Shown here piece after piece: positions 1 to 8,883 of a stretch of 64,000 bases of DNA. The notes beneath the pieces were generated by a model, which did no database searches, was not told the DNA's origin, and worked only from the letters and a program-made list of their open reading frames with translations. This DNA comes from Rs1 sp036960485. GTDB lineage: Bacteria; Pseudomonadota; Gammaproteobacteria; Pseudomonadales; Balneatricaceae. Numbering within the stretch: the stretch's first letter is position 1; every line of letters begins with the position of its first letter. The position numbers and the translations under genes were made by a program. The DNA lies in NCBI GenBank assembly GCA_036960485.1, contig JBALXS010000002.1, forward strand, positions 58,517 to 122,516, read 5' to 3'.

Positions 1-336
1 GTTTTCAGAGCTTTTTCGGTCAGAAAAGTAAACCTCAGTACCAAACTCATCAATAATACTGACATACACAATATCAGCGAGGTTATATATCCCCTGAATT
101 TGTGAGTGAATACCTTCAATATTATATACCCAAATGTTTTCACTTAAACTGGGTAAATAGCTCACTTCAATCATTTTGAACTGTTTATCTAACGTGCTAA
201 CTTGAGTTTTATACTCAAGAAACACTTCTAGTGTAGTCAAAATTAACGTGATGGTAGAACTACATAACAAAATTAAAAACAGTATCTTACGACCTATGGC
301 TGTAAATTTAATTGCCTTTAATAATCTACCCGCCAT
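1..336 (-). CDS. Membrane sensor protein, N-terminal 112 residues (partial)
   Basis: The reading frame opens at the ATG at 336, preceded by an AAAGGT ribosome site about six bases away, and stays open to the window edge, so the C-terminal part lies outside. Residues about 14-36 form a hydrophobic membrane segment after a basic N-terminus. The remainder looks like the start of an extracytoplasmic sensor domain with alternating hydrophobic residues. This layout is common to histidine kinases, diguanylate cyclases and chemoreceptors, and the output domain is not visible, so I do not choose between them. It is transcribed in the same direction as tdk, 219 bases downstream of it. Confidence 0.65.
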   Translation of the reverse strand, partial: MAGRLLKAIKFTAIGRKILFLILLCSSTITLILTTLEVFLEYKTQVSTLDKQFKMIEVSYLPSLSENIWVYNIEGIHSQIQGIYNLADIVYVSIIDEFGTEVYFSDRKSSEN

Positions 337-555
337 ATTTTACCTTTTACTACACCAGTTACGTTGATTTTATAAAGTCGATGTCACAAGACTTTGAAGC
401 ATTGAGCAACACAAATCAAGCCTTTTAAAAAATCACATAATATTTTATTTTAAAGTTATTATTTTCTATAAAAATATTAACTCAACTATCAATTAATTTT
501 TGCTTAATAAACTACTATTAGCCCTTAAGTTTGTTGTCTGCCGTATCTTTAGAAA

Positions 556-1137
556 TTAATATATTTTTGTTTCTTCAAAGAAATGGTTTCTGCACATTGA
601 TTCATAACTATCGTTGCCTCCGATAACAACTTGCTCTCCTTGGCTAATCGCTTGGCCATTGGTATCTCTTCTTACTATCATGGTGGCTTTGCGTCCACAA
701 TGACATACCGCTTTGAGTTCAGTGAGCTTATCGGCGATGTTTAGCAGTCTTTGGCTACCGGGAAATAATTCACCTTGAAAATCAGAGCGAATACCGTAGC
801 ACAGTACGGGAATATGCAATAAATCGACTACTTTCGCTAATTGATCTACTTGTTTTCTCGCCAGGAACTGGGCTTCATCAACAAATATGCAGTGTAATTT
901 ATCATTTTTTAGATGCTGTTTTACCTGGTAATATAAATCAGTTTTTTTCTCGAATATTTGCGCATCACTTTGCAAACCTATTCGTGAAGCGATGATCCCT
1001 TTTTCAACTCTTTCATCAACAGCGGCAGTGAACAGTAATACTGACATACCTTGCTCTGTGTAATTGTGTGAAGATTGTAATAGAGAGGTTGATTTACCAG
1101 CGTTCATTGCTGAGTAATAAAAATATAATTGTGCCAT
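556..1137 (-). CDS. tdk: Thymidine kinase (type II)
   Basis: Phosphorylates thymidine with ATP for dTMP salvage in the cytoplasm. The 193-residue length is typical of the tetrameric bacterial enzyme. Visible features are the P-loop MNAGKS (residues 11-16), the Walker B-like DEAQ (87-90), and a C-terminal zinc site built from C145, C147, C182 and H185. The lid and thymidine-binding strand lie between about 155 and 180. The ATG at 1137 gives the canonical start MAQLYF. It is monocistronic: the flanking gaps are about 220 and 190 bases and the neighbours have unrelated roles. Confidence 0.95.
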   Translation of the reverse strand: MAQLYFYYSAMNAGKSTSLLQSSHNYTEQGMSVLLFTAAVDERVEKGIIASRIGLQSDAQIFEKKTDLYYQVKQHLKNDKLHCIFVDEAQFLARKQVDQLAKVVDLLHIPVLCYGIRSDFQGELFPGSQRLLNIADKLTELKAVCHCGRKATMIVRRDTNGQAISQGEQVVIGGNDSYESMCRNHFFEETKIY

Positions 1138-1330
1138 TATAACCTTCGGGATAAAGAGAAATCAGCATCATAACATGACTAGATAAAATCAGATAAGATG
1201 CTTACAGTAGCGGCCAAAAGTAAAATAAGTGTAACTATTAAGTGTTTGTTTTGTTCTATTAGAATTCTAATATTATAGATAATTGATTCACCTTTGCTAC
1301 AGTCACTGGGCAAGCTCTGAAAACGTTAAT

Positions 1331-1768
1331 TTATTTGCTGTCACTTAAGTTATTAATCCATTCATTCATCACAACGTGGGTTTTCATTTTAGAGATATCA
1401 CTATGGTTTTCTACATATTCACGAATTTCGTGTAAGCGTTGCATACTAGCCGCTTTAACAAATAATAATAAATCCATATTGCCTGTAATACTATGACAGG
1501 TGACTATCTCGGGTATTTTCTTAAAGACTTCTATAAATTCCACACAGCAATTGGATGTGTAGTGTATTTCAATATAAGCACTTACGGCAGAGCTTTTGGC
1601 GTCACTTAATAGTACTTGATAACCGCGTATGATCTTTTTTTGTTCCATACTCTTGATTCTAGCGGTCACTGATGAGCGAGATAAATTTACTTGCTGAGCT
1701 ATGTTAGAAATGCTTTGGCGCGCATTGTCTTTTAATGCTTGAATAATTGCTTGGTCAAATTTGTCCAA
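1331..1768 (-). CDS. Lrp/AsnC-family transcriptional regulator
   Basis: A 145-residue protein with an N-terminal winged helix-turn-helix (about residues 2-60) of the form Ix-ALx-DARx-S followed by a RAM/ligand-binding ferredoxin-like domain (about 65-140) with the usual CHSITGNMDLLL segment. Family members bind amino acids and control their transport or catabolism. Translation most likely starts at TTG (1768), with AAAGGTG about eight bases upstream. It is divergent from a YjeH-like amino acid exporter, and such regulators often control the divergent exporter, so I infer that it regulates the gene at 2083. The effector cannot be read from the sequence. Confidence 0.9.
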   Translation of the reverse strand: MDKFDQAIIQALKDNARQSISNIAQQVNLSRSSVTARIKSMEQKKIIRGYQVLLSDAKSSAVSAYIEIHYTSNCCVEFIEVFKKIPEIVTCHSITGNMDLLLFVKAASMQRLHEIREYVENHSDISKMKTHVVMNEWINNLSDSK

Positions 1769-2082
1769 TAGTTACACCTTTAAACTAAAACGAGAATAGT
1801 TGGTTGCTCAAGGGAGTTTGAAAACAAGCAAAATATTCAATCTATCAGCTGGATTTTTTGATAATTAAAATCTTATGTAAAGAGACTACAGTTAAAAATT
1901 AATTGTTTATTTTTCTTAAGCTTAGTTCACTAATAAAAGCGAATGTGCCTTTCAGTCTTAATGTTGGTTGGATCCGTCAATTTGTCAATAAATGCCGTCA
2001 TATTGAAGGCTTAGTCGCCTAGTTTGTCAACTAAAAATCTATATACTCGATATTCAATTTTAGAATTAACGAGTGACGCGAA
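1769..2082. promoter_or_regulatory. Divergent regulatory region between the Lrp-type gene and yjeH
   Basis: These 314 bases separate two divergent starts and hold no gene. The region is AT-rich. A perfect short inverted repeat, TAGTT-TGTC-AACTA, lies at 2020-2033, about 50 bases before the yjeH ATG, and would suit an operator for the divergent Lrp-type regulator. No firm -35/-10 pair can be named by eye. Confidence 0.35.
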
Positions 2083-3333
2083 ATGCAATCATCAACGGGT
2101 ACGATTGGCCGCTGGCAAGGCGCTGGGTTAATGGCGACAACTCTCTTGGGAACAGGTGTGTTTATCTTGCCCCAAATGACGATTAATATCGCAGATGCCG
2201 GTGCGCTATTTGCGTGGATATTATTAACACTGGCTATTATTCCCATTACTTTAGTATTTGCTCGATTAGCGAGCCGTTTTCCACACGCTGCAGGGCCTGC
2301 TTATTTCGTCGAAAAGGCGTTTGGTAATATAGCCGGGCGCTGTATCGGACTTTCTTTTTTATTACTAATCCCTATGGGCAGTGCAGCGGCTATATTAATT
2401 ACGTTTAAGTTTTTTTATGTGCTAGTGCCACTGACAGGTATTGCAGCATTACTGGTACAGCTATCTTTGATTGCTTTCTTGTTAGTCATCAACATCAAAG
2501 GTATTCATGTTTCCGCTAAGTTACAGTTTTTTTTAACGCTCACGATTGTGGCGATTGTAGTTATGCTGCTTACGCTCTCAGGTTTTAATAGCACGCCACA
2601 AAAGCTCTCTGTGATCATGGATAGCTCACAGTTAGAAACTGTTCTAAGTGCAGCTGGTATCGCCTTTTGGAGCTTTTTAGGGGTTGAAGCGATGACTCAT
2701 TTAGCCAATGACTTTCGCGATCCTAAAAAAGATTTAGTGCCGGCAATGATGATAGGTACGGTGCTAGTGGGCGCTATTTACATTGGCTGTACTTATTTGC
2801 TTATATCCATTCCAAATGATAGTTCATTAGCAATGGTTGATGTGTTTGATCAGCTAGTCGGCGGTTATGGCGCCCAAGTGATTGGTGTTTTAGGCGTAGC
2901 TAGTGGCCTTGCTGTGGTGAATGTTTATTCAGCGGGGATATCACGCTTAATTTGGAGTTTTAGCCGTGAACAAGTATTGCCTAAATACTTTGATAAACTA
3001 AATCAGCACCAAGTACCAGTGCGTGCGCTGGTGGCAAATTTATTGACCATGGCGGCGGCGATTATTTTCACTTATGCCACTGATCAAGAGTTGGAGCAGT
3101 TAATTTCGTGGACCAACGGAGTGTTTGTTGTTATCTATGCCGCCACTATGTTTGCCGCAATTAAATTACTGAGTAAAAAGTACCTTCCATTGATCATCTG
3201 CAGTTTGGCTTTTTGTGTTGCCGTTGCGATCTCTTTAGGAGCAAGTATGACTTATGCAGCAGTTATTTTAGTAATTTTAGTGCCTAGCCTACTTTGGCAA
3301 AAAAGCTATTTAAGTCAGAAACAAGCTATTTGA
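2083..3333 (+). CDS. yjeH: YjeH-like amino acid exporter (APC superfamily)
   Basis: A 416-residue inner-membrane protein with about twelve hydrophobic segments. The N-terminus (GAGLMATTLLGTGVFILPQ, near residues 14-32) closely follows the pattern of E. coli YjeH, an exporter of methionine and branched-chain amino acids. The conserved unwound first helix GTGVF and the HAAGPAYFVEKAFG segment support the APC fold. The ATG at 2083 follows a weak ribosome site. Its divergent Lrp/AsnC regulator fits the export role. The exact substrate is inferred from the family, not shown. Confidence 0.85.
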   Translation: MQSSTGTIGRWQGAGLMATTLLGTGVFILPQMTINIADAGALFAWILLTLAIIPITLVFARLASRFPHAAGPAYFVEKAFGNIAGRCIGLSFLLLIPMGSAAAILITFKFFYVLVPLTGIAALLVQLSLIAFLLVINIKGIHVSAKLQFFLTLTIVAIVVMLLTLSGFNSTPQKLSVIMDSSQLETVLSAAGIAFWSFLGVEAMTHLANDFRDPKKDLVPAMMIGTVLVGAIYIGCTYLLISIPNDSSLAMVDVFDQLVGGYGAQVIGVLGVASGLAVVNVYSAGISRLIWSFSREQVLPKYFDKLNQHQVPVRALVANLLTMAAAIIFTYATDQELEQLISWTNGVFVVIYAATMFAAIKLLSKKYLPLIICSLAFCVAVAISLGASMTYAAVILVILVPSLLWQKSYLSQKQAI

Positions 3334-3407
3334 GAAAGCAAAGTTAAGCTTAAGCAAACATTAAACTAATGAAAGCGAAGCACGACCATAAGCACTATAT
3401 GGAAGAA

Positions 3408-3441
3408 AACGTTGATGTGAATAATCGCTCACATCAGCGTT
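3408..3441 (-). terminator. Hairpin between convergent genes, likely terminator of the 3502-4059 gene
   Basis: A 13-base inverted repeat (arms 3408-3420 and 3429-3441, one G-U pair) closes an eight-base loop. Read on the minus strand it is followed by TTTTCTT, as expected of an intrinsic terminator for the gene at 3502-4059. On the plus strand the T tract is missing, so its effect on yjeH is less certain. Confidence 0.6.
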
Positions 3442-3501
3442 ATAAGAGGCGCTTCATGTTAAATAGTGAATGAGCGGGATGGGGAATTAATAGCTGGATA
3501 A

Positions 3502-4059
3502 TTAAGGCTGTACGATTTCTACTGTCGCTTTAACTTGCACTTCTACGCGATCGGAATTAGAAGTAATTAAAGTAAACTTTTGTTTAGTACTATCCGTGCG
3601 GTTGGTCCGCATAAAGCTGATGAAATGTTTTGGCCCCAATTCAGTTTGTTTTGTTTCATCTTGCATTTTTTCTAAGACAAAAGAGAGTGGAGTTCTTTCA
3701 AGTAGTTCAATAAATTGACGCTCAATCTCGTTTATTTTGACGCTGTGCGTATAAACACTGCAGGTTAAAGAATCGTCAATAGAAACTAAGTAATTACCGA
3801 TCACATTAGGAATAACCCAAACACTGCCTGGTTTTTTTTCTAGGAACAAAACGGCCTTATTATCCACTAACTTAGGAACCTTAGCTTCAGCGAACCGAGT
3901 TTTTAAAACGCTCATGTCTGCTGCATTGTTTAAACAGGTTTTTTCATAGAGTTGAGTAAAATACTTTTCCGGCTCGGCAGAAGTTTCACCATACACGTTT
4001 TGTAGACTAAAAGTACTTGCTACTAGTAATAAAGAGAGTGCGTACCTCGACATAGACAT
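3502..4059 (-). CDS. Secreted protein of unknown function (NMCC_0638-like)
   Basis: A 185-residue protein with a clear Sec signal peptide: basic start, hydrophobic stretch to about residue 20, and a likely cut near VYG-ET. The mature protein has two cysteines that could form a disulfide (one near residue 42, one in the segment TCSVYTHSV). The pattern of a loss-of-charge hydrophobic patch followed by C-x-V-x-x-H resembles, from memory, the small periplasmic NMCC_0638 family, whose role is unknown. No catalytic motif is visible. It is a single gene, convergent with yjeH. Confidence 0.6.
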   Translation of the reverse strand: MSMSRYALSLLLVASTFSLQNVYGETSAEPEKYFTQLYEKTCLNNAADMSVLKTRFAEAKVPKLVDNKAVLFLEKKPGSVWVIPNVIGNYLVSIDDSLTCSVYTHSVKINEIERQFIELLERTPLSFVLEKMQDETKQTELGPKHFISFMRTNRTDSTKQKFTLITSNSDRVEVQVKATVEIVQP

Positions 4060-4373
4060 AGAAACCTCTGCAGTGACTGATTAAATGATTTGATAGCTTA
4101 ATTGGAAGAAAAAATAACAATACTAAAGAGAACCAAATGGCAGGACTGCACATACAAATGAATGTTTGAAATGCCGGTTGAATGAAAAGGCCGCTGTAAA
4201 ATAGCTATTAGAAATTGTCATCGCGTTATACTCCCAGTATATAACATTCACTTAATAGAAACATCTCGATTAAATTAGTTCATAGGTATTGTGCAACAAC
4301 GTATCCTTTGCGCCTAAGCTGTGAATCTAGGATAATGTAGAACAGTTTAAAGAATTCTTTCAAAGGTATAAAT
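4060..4373. other. Intergenic region upstream of two divergent small genes
   Basis: This 314-base stretch carries no open frame worth calling. It must contain the promoters of the secreted protein (minus) and of the DUF2750 gene (plus). A near-palindrome, GTTATACT-CCC-AGTATATAAC, at about 4225-4247 could be part of a promoter or operator. Otherwise nothing is recognised. Confidence 0.3.
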
Positions 4374-4772
4374 ATGTCATCACTTCCCTTAACAAACAAA
4401 GAGCTAGCTAGCTTTGATTCTCAACAGCGTTTTCAATACTTTCTGGAACAAGCCGTGGCTGAAGCCCAAGTGTGGATTTTGACAGACGAGGAAGGTTTTG
4501 TTTTACTCAATTGTGAAGAAGAATCATGTATTCCTGTTTGGCCAAGCGAGGAGAGCGCTTTATTGTGGGCTGTTGCTGGTTGGGAAAATTGCCAGCCAAA
4601 GGCAATAGCACTAAAAACATGGCAGCTGCGCTGGACACAAGGTCTTACAGAAGATCAGTTATTGATTGTTGTTTTCCCAAGTATAGAAGAAGAAGGCTTA
4701 GTACTTGAACCAGAAGAGCTAGATGCAGAGTTTCGCCGACAAATAAAAAAGAACAATACAAAAAAGAAGTAA
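4374..4772 (+). CDS. DUF2750 domain protein
   Basis: A 132-residue acidic cytoplasmic protein. The pattern RFQYFLEQAVAEAQVWIL, followed by a short strand, an acidic patch, an aromatic PVWPSEESALLW motif and a second domain half ending with LEPEEL, matches DUF2750, a small family of unknown function common in gammaproteobacteria. No catalytic residues are evident. The C-terminus is lysine-rich. It is monocistronic, with a strong hairpin between it and the convergent deaminase gene. Confidence 0.8.
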   Translation: MSSLPLTNKELASFDSQQRFQYFLEQAVAEAQVWILTDEEGFVLLNCEEESCIPVWPSEESALLWAVAGWENCQPKAIALKTWQLRWTQGLTEDQLLIVVFPSIEEEGLVLEPEELDAEFRRQIKKNNTKKK

Positions 4773-4882
4773 CAGCAGTGAGTAAGCTTGGTTAAATTGG
4801 TCAAAGATAGCCTTGAAACCTGTTAATAAAGTTACGCACAACGATTTGTAAAAATATCTATGTGGGTAATTTACATGGTGAT

Positions 4883-4920
4883 TTATCAACAGCTGTTTTA
4901 TTTAAAATAGCTGTTGATAA
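4883..4920. terminator. Long hairpin between DUF2750 and deaminase genes
   Basis: An inverted repeat of about 18 bases per arm (one G-T pair) with a two-base loop lies between convergent genes. Its right arm (GTTGATAA at 4913-4920) can also pair with TTATCAAC at 4925-4932, so two alternative hairpins compete. There is no classical T tract on either strand. Position and strength suggest transcription termination in both directions. Confidence 0.5.
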
Positions 4921-4927
4921 AAAGTTA

Positions 4928-5920
4928 TCAACATAGTGCTATGTTATCTAGATGTAATTGTTTTTGCTTCTTACTCAAAAAACTTGCTTCTATACTGTTC
5001 GCCGCCAACTGTTTTAAGTGTTGCGGAGTTATCGGTAAATCAGCCACTAATGCACTGAAGTTTGCCGCAACATACCCGCCAAAATAAGCGGGGTCATCTG
5101 AGTTCACTGTTACTTTTACGCCACGCTCTAACATTTCTAACAATGTATGGTCAGCCATGCTGTCGAATACTTTTAACTTTGTATTTGACAGTGGGCAAAC
5201 GGTTAAAGGCATTTTATCCGCGATTAGACGCTGCATTAAAGCTTCGTCTTCGATGGCTCTAACACCATGATCAACACGGGTGATATTCAATAAATCTAAC
5301 GCTTGCCAAATGTATTCAGCAGGGCCTTCTTCACCGGCGTGAGCAACGGTGAAAAAACCGTACTCTTGCGCTTTTTCAAACACTTGCTGAAATTTTTTCG
5401 GAGGATGGCCAAGCTCTGAACTATCTAATCCCACTGCGATTAAATCGGCTTTATAAGGCAGTGCTTGTTCTAGGGTAACAAAAGCGGCCTCTTGCGATAA
5501 ATGTCGTAAAAAAGACATAATTAAAAAGCTCGTAATCCCTAGCTGTTGCTCGCCTGATTTAAGTGCACGCAATATACCTTTGATGACAGTATCAAAAGGG
5601 ATACCGCGATCAGTGTGGGTTTGCGGATCAAAGAAAGGTTCGACATGTACTACGCCATCTTCCTTACAACGCAGCAGATACGCCCAAGTTAAGTCGTAAA
5701 AATCTTGCTCGGTTTGTAGCACTTGGGCACCTTGGTAGTAGATATCAAGGAACTCTTGTAAATTGTTAAATTGATAAGCCGCGCGCACTTCTTCTATATT
5801 GGCATAGGCTAAGCTAACGTTGTTGCGAGCAGCAAGGGTTAGCATTAATTCAGGTTCAAGTGACCCTTCTAAATGTAAATGCAGCTCTGCTTTAGGTAAC
5901 GCGTAAATCAATTCTTGCAT
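4928..5920 (-). CDS. Adenine deaminase of the adenosine deaminase-like family
   Basis: A 330-residue amidohydrolase that probably deaminates adenine to hypoxanthine. The zinc ligands HLH (residues 14 and 16), the VAHAGEEG segment, the DHG motif and NSDDP near residue 275 are all present. The segment SSELGHPPKKF (around residue 168) is the form found in adenine deaminases such as P. aeruginosa PA0148 and fungal Aah1, whereas adenosine deaminases carry a D-x-AGxE form. I therefore call adenine, not adenosine, as substrate. It is the last gene of the purine operon, eight bases after the oxygenase gene. Confidence 0.88.
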   Translation of the reverse strand: MQELIYALPKAELHLHLEGSLEPELMLTLAARNNVSLAYANIEEVRAAYQFNNLQEFLDIYYQGAQVLQTEQDFYDLTWAYLLRCKEDGVVHVEPFFDPQTHTDRGIPFDTVIKGILRALKSGEQQLGITSFLIMSFLRHLSQEAAFVTLEQALPYKADLIAVGLDSSELGHPPKKFQQVFEKAQEYGFFTVAHAGEEGPAEYIWQALDLLNITRVDHGVRAIEDEALMQRLIADKMPLTVCPLSNTKLKVFDSMADHTLLEMLERGVKVTVNSDDPAYFGGYVAANFSALVADLPITPQHLKQLAANSIEASFLSKKQKQLHLDNIALC

Positions 5921-5928
5921 AAACAGGC

Positions 5929-6888
5929 CTATTTCTCAAAGTATTCATAAGTGGCGGCAAAGCGTGACAATAAATAATTGCCTGCCGATACTTCTTCATA
6001 TTTAGCGGGATTTTCTTCGCTATAACAGCCAGATAGCGTTTTGATACGTGTTTCAAAATTAGGCTCAACAAAAAAGGGCATGCTATAGCGTTCAGCGCCG
6101 CTGGGGTTAACTACTCTATGCGGCGTAGAGGTGTATCGATCGTTACTCCACCTTGCCATCATGTCGCCAATATTAATCACAAAGCTGTTATCAACAGGCG
6201 TTGCATCTAGCCAATTTCCGGCTTTATCTTGTACTTGTAACCCGCCGATATTATCTTGATACAATATAGTTATGCAGCCGTAATCGGTATGTGCGCCAGC
6301 ACCTACTTGCTTGTCATCAACTTTTTTCTCGACAGCTGGATAGTGAATAAAACGCAACACGCTTAAAGGTTCTGTAAAACTACTATCGAAGTAATGCGGA
6401 TCTAGTTTTAAAGCGATGGCGAGCGCGCGTAATATTGTTTTACCTAGCTCAATCATATCCCAGTAATGGGTTTCTACTAAGGCTTGAAAACCCGCCATAT
6501 CAGGATATTGGTTAGTACCGTGTAACGGTTTTTTGGCCAACACATCAGGATGATCAGCTGCTAAATTTCGGCCCATATCAAAGGTTTCTTTGAAATCTGC
6601 AGGTTTAGTTGGATCTAATTGCTCAGTACCAATGCTGCCGTATCCACGATGATGCGTGGTTTGGGTGATATCAATTTTTAGCTTTTCATCTAAAGGTAAC
6701 GCAAAAAATGATTGGTATAGGCTGTTTAACTCAGCTATGCGCTCTTGACTAATAGAGTGCCCAGTAACATAAAAGAAACCACTTTCACGACACGCTGCAT
6801 CAACAGCTTTAGCAACAGTTTGCCAATTTTCAGCATCAGTTGAATAAAGAGGGGATATATCAATAATGGGAATATAAGATTGTTGCAT
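5929..6888 (-). CDS. 2-oxoglutarate/Fe(II) oxygenase, isopenicillin N synthase-like
   Basis: A 319-residue dioxygenase with an N-terminal DIOX_N region (residues 4-120) and a C-terminal double-stranded helix. The iron ligands are visible as HTD in GAHTDYGCITIL (about residue 200) and the distal His in TPHRVVNP, with the oxoglutarate-binding R-x-S in RYSMPFF. A good ribosome site (AGGAGTTGTGTT) precedes the ATG at 6888. Its substrate is unknown. P. aeruginosa has a similar oxidoreductase (PA0147) beside its adenine deaminase PA0148, so a purine-related substrate is a reasonable inference. Confidence 0.85.
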   Translation of the reverse strand: MQQSYIPIIDISPLYSTDAENWQTVAKAVDAACRESGFFYVTGHSISQERIAELNSLYQSFFALPLDEKLKIDITQTTHHRGYGSIGTEQLDPTKPADFKETFDMGRNLAADHPDVLAKKPLHGTNQYPDMAGFQALVETHYWDMIELGKTILRALAIALKLDPHYFDSSFTEPLSVLRFIHYPAVEKKVDDKQVGAGAHTDYGCITILYQDNIGGLQVQDKAGNWLDATPVDNSFVINIGDMMARWSNDRYTSTPHRVVNPSGAERYSMPFFVEPNFETRIKTLSGCYSEENPAKYEEVSAGNYLLSRFAATYEYFEK

Positions 6889-7072
6889 AACACAACTCCT
6901 AAAAAATAAGTTAAGAGTGAGCCATGATGATTATTTCATCATAGCCCAGTGTGTTATTTATAAGCAAACTGCTTAAGCAACTTAACCTCAGTATATAAAG
7001 GTTAGGTTGCTTAATAGGGCCGCACCACAGCCCTAACCTTTCGGTTATATTTTTTGGTTACTGTCTTGACAA

Positions 7073-8152
7073 TTACTTGGGAATTTCGACTTGTACACCT
7101 TCAACGTACCAGTCCATACCCTTCAAATCACCTAGCGGCATTCTCTCGCCCGCTTTGATCTTTACTTCACCCGCTTGGTTTTTGATAGGCCCCGTGAATG
7201 GGAATACTTTACCGCTAGTAATGTCATCAACCAGTTGTTGTGCTTCTTTAGCAACAGCATCAGGCATATTGGTGAAAGCAGGGATTATGATGTCTTTTTC
7301 AGCCATACCACCCCAGTAATTTTCAGGCTTCCAAGTACCATCCATCACTTCTTGAACTTTACGCTCATACAATGCTGCCCAATCATCAACGACAGACATT
7401 AAGTGTGCATTAGGGCCAAAGCTAGACATATCTGAAGCTTGACCAACAGCGAACTTACCACGACGCTCTGCGGCTTGCATTGCTGCTGGGCTATCAGTGT
7501 GTTGCAAGATAACGTCTACACCTTGATCCATCATCGCATTAGCTGCATCAGCTTCTTTACCTGGATCAAACCAGCTGTTTACCCAAATGATTTTTAGTTC
7601 GGCTTCAGGGTTATACTTTTGTAGTGCTAACTGAACAGTATTAATGTCGCGGATAACTTCCGGAATTGGGAAAGAAGCAATATAACCAATCTTGTTACTC
7701 TTGGTCATTTTAGCGGCTACAAAACCGGCTACGTAACGACCTTCAAATGTTTTTGATAGGTAGTTCCCGGCATTTTTAGCGGTTTTGTAACCAGTTGCAT
7801 GTTCGAACTTAACTTTTTTAAAAGCTTTAGCTACTTTCAACGTTGGGTTCATATAGCCGAAAGAGGTAGTAAAAATTAATTTATTACCGGCTTTTGCTAA
7901 ATTGCGAATAACACGCTCAGCATCAGCGCCTTCCGGTACTGATTCAACGTAAGTTGTTGCAATTTTATCGCCAAATTTCTTTTCTAGCGCTAAGCGTCCT
8001 TGATCATGCTGGTAACTCCAGCCATGGTCTCCTACAGGGCCAACATAGACAAAACCAATTTTAAGTGGATCAGCTGCTTGCACACCCATTGCAGCGACAA
8101 GGCTTAAGCCTAATGCTGCGCCAGTTAATAACTTCTTCATGCTTTGCTTCAT
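7073..8152 (-). CDS. BMP-family substrate-binding protein of a nucleoside/purine ABC transporter
   Basis: A periplasmic binding protein of the PnrA/BMP family (about 359 residues from the chosen start). It has a Sec signal peptide ending near GVQAA and the family pattern DPLKIGFVYVGPVGDHGW at the mature N-terminus, plus the aromatic and acidic residues of the purine pocket further on. I place the start at the ATG at 8152, because the AAGGA ribosome site is eight bases from it and directly abuts an in-frame ATG nine bases upstream. It works with the permeases at 10261-12275 and the ATPase at 12286-13872. Confidence 0.92.
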   Translation of the reverse strand: MKQSMKKLLTGAALGLSLVAAMGVQAADPLKIGFVYVGPVGDHGWSYQHDQGRLALEKKFGDKIATTYVESVPEGADAERVIRNLAKAGNKLIFTTSFGYMNPTLKVAKAFKKVKFEHATGYKTAKNAGNYLSKTFEGRYVAGFVAAKMTKSNKIGYIASFPIPEVIRDINTVQLALQKYNPEAELKIIWVNSWFDPGKEADAANAMMDQGVDVILQHTDSPAAMQAAERRGKFAVGQASDMSSFGPNAHLMSVVDDWAALYERKVQEVMDGTWKPENYWGGMAEKDIIIPAFTNMPDAVAKEAQQLVDDITSGKVFPFTGPIKNQAGEVKIKAGERMPLGDLKGMDWYVEGVQVEIPK

Positions 8153-8197
8153 GTTCTGCATCCTTTTTATTGTAAGTATTTGTGTTTATTCGATCTT

Positions 8198-8698
8198 TTA
8201 CGAGTCTTTTCTATCAGCTAACGGGGTAGAGAAAGAGTATTCCATATCCCATGGGAAGCGAATCCAAGTATCTTGGCTCACTTCGGTTACAAAAGTATCA
8301 ACCAATGGCTTACCGGAGGGTTTTGCATAAACGGTAGCAAAATGTGCTTTAGGTAATAATTCACGGACATAGCGTGCCGTTTTGCCAGTATCAACTAAAT
8401 CATCGATAAGTAACATGCCTTCACCATCACCGGCTGCCGCTTTTAATAATTGCAGATCGCCTTGCACTTTAGCGCCATCAGCATCTTTAGAATCATAGCT
8501 TGAGATGCACACAGTATCGATCAATCGTATATCTAATTCGCGCGCTAAAATAGCCGCAGGTACTAATCCGCCACGTGTAATTGCAATGATCCCTTTCCAA
8601 GGTCCCATTTCCAATAAACGCCAAGATAGGGCTCTAGAATTTCTGTGTAATTCTTCCCAAGAAACGGGGAAATCTCTGTTATAAGGTGCAGCTGACAT
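8198..8698 (-). CDS. gpt: Xanthine-guanine phosphoribosyltransferase
   Basis: Converts xanthine and guanine with PRPP to XMP and GMP. The 166-residue sequence follows E. coli Gpt along its length: the WKGIIAITRGGLVPA loop near residue 35, the PRPP-binding motif LLIDDLVDTGKTA near residue 97, and the C-terminal PQ/SQDTWI-PWDM segment. It is slightly longer than the E. coli protein at the N-terminus. GGAG lies seven bases before the ATG. It sits between the oxidised-guanine deaminase and the binding protein gene, consistent with salvage of imported bases. A 185-base gap upstream may hold its own promoter. Confidence 0.93.
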   Translation of the reverse strand: MSAAPYNRDFPVSWEELHRNSRALSWRLLEMGPWKGIIAITRGGLVPAAILARELDIRLIDTVCISSYDSKDADGAKVQGDLQLLKAAAGDGEGMLLIDDLVDTGKTARYVRELLPKAHFATVYAKPSGKPLVDTFVTEVSQDTWIRFPWDMEYSFSTPLADRKDS

Positions 8699-8811
8699 GT
8701 AAAACTCCGATCTGAATCTATCTGTTATAAGCGCGAGGTGTCTTTGACAACTAAGCCTTAGACAATTAAGCGTTTGACCATTTGGAAAAGCCCTATAATA
8801 CCTGAAGTCGT

Positions 8812-8868
8812 GACTGTTTTTAACAGTCGCTCGCAGTTTAATTTGAGATAGCCGCTAGGCGTTAGCGG
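8812..8868 (-). promoter_or_regulatory. Two hairpins and probable gpt promoter region
   Basis: The 185 bases between the deaminase gene (ends 8884) and gpt (starts 8698) contain two small hairpins, CCGCTA/TAGCGG at 8852-8868 and GACTGTT/AACAGTC at 8812-8828. Closer to gpt, the minus strand shows TTGTCA and TATAAC about 15 bases apart (about 8727-8754), a possible promoter. The arrangement suggests partial termination followed by a new start, but this is read by eye only. Confidence 0.35.
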
Positions 8869-8883
8869 ATGATTAAATCAACT

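Noticed and set aside
4526..4708. Frame inside the DUF2750 gene in another phase
   Set aside because: Shadow of the DUF2750 gene: rich in Arg/Cys, no domain.
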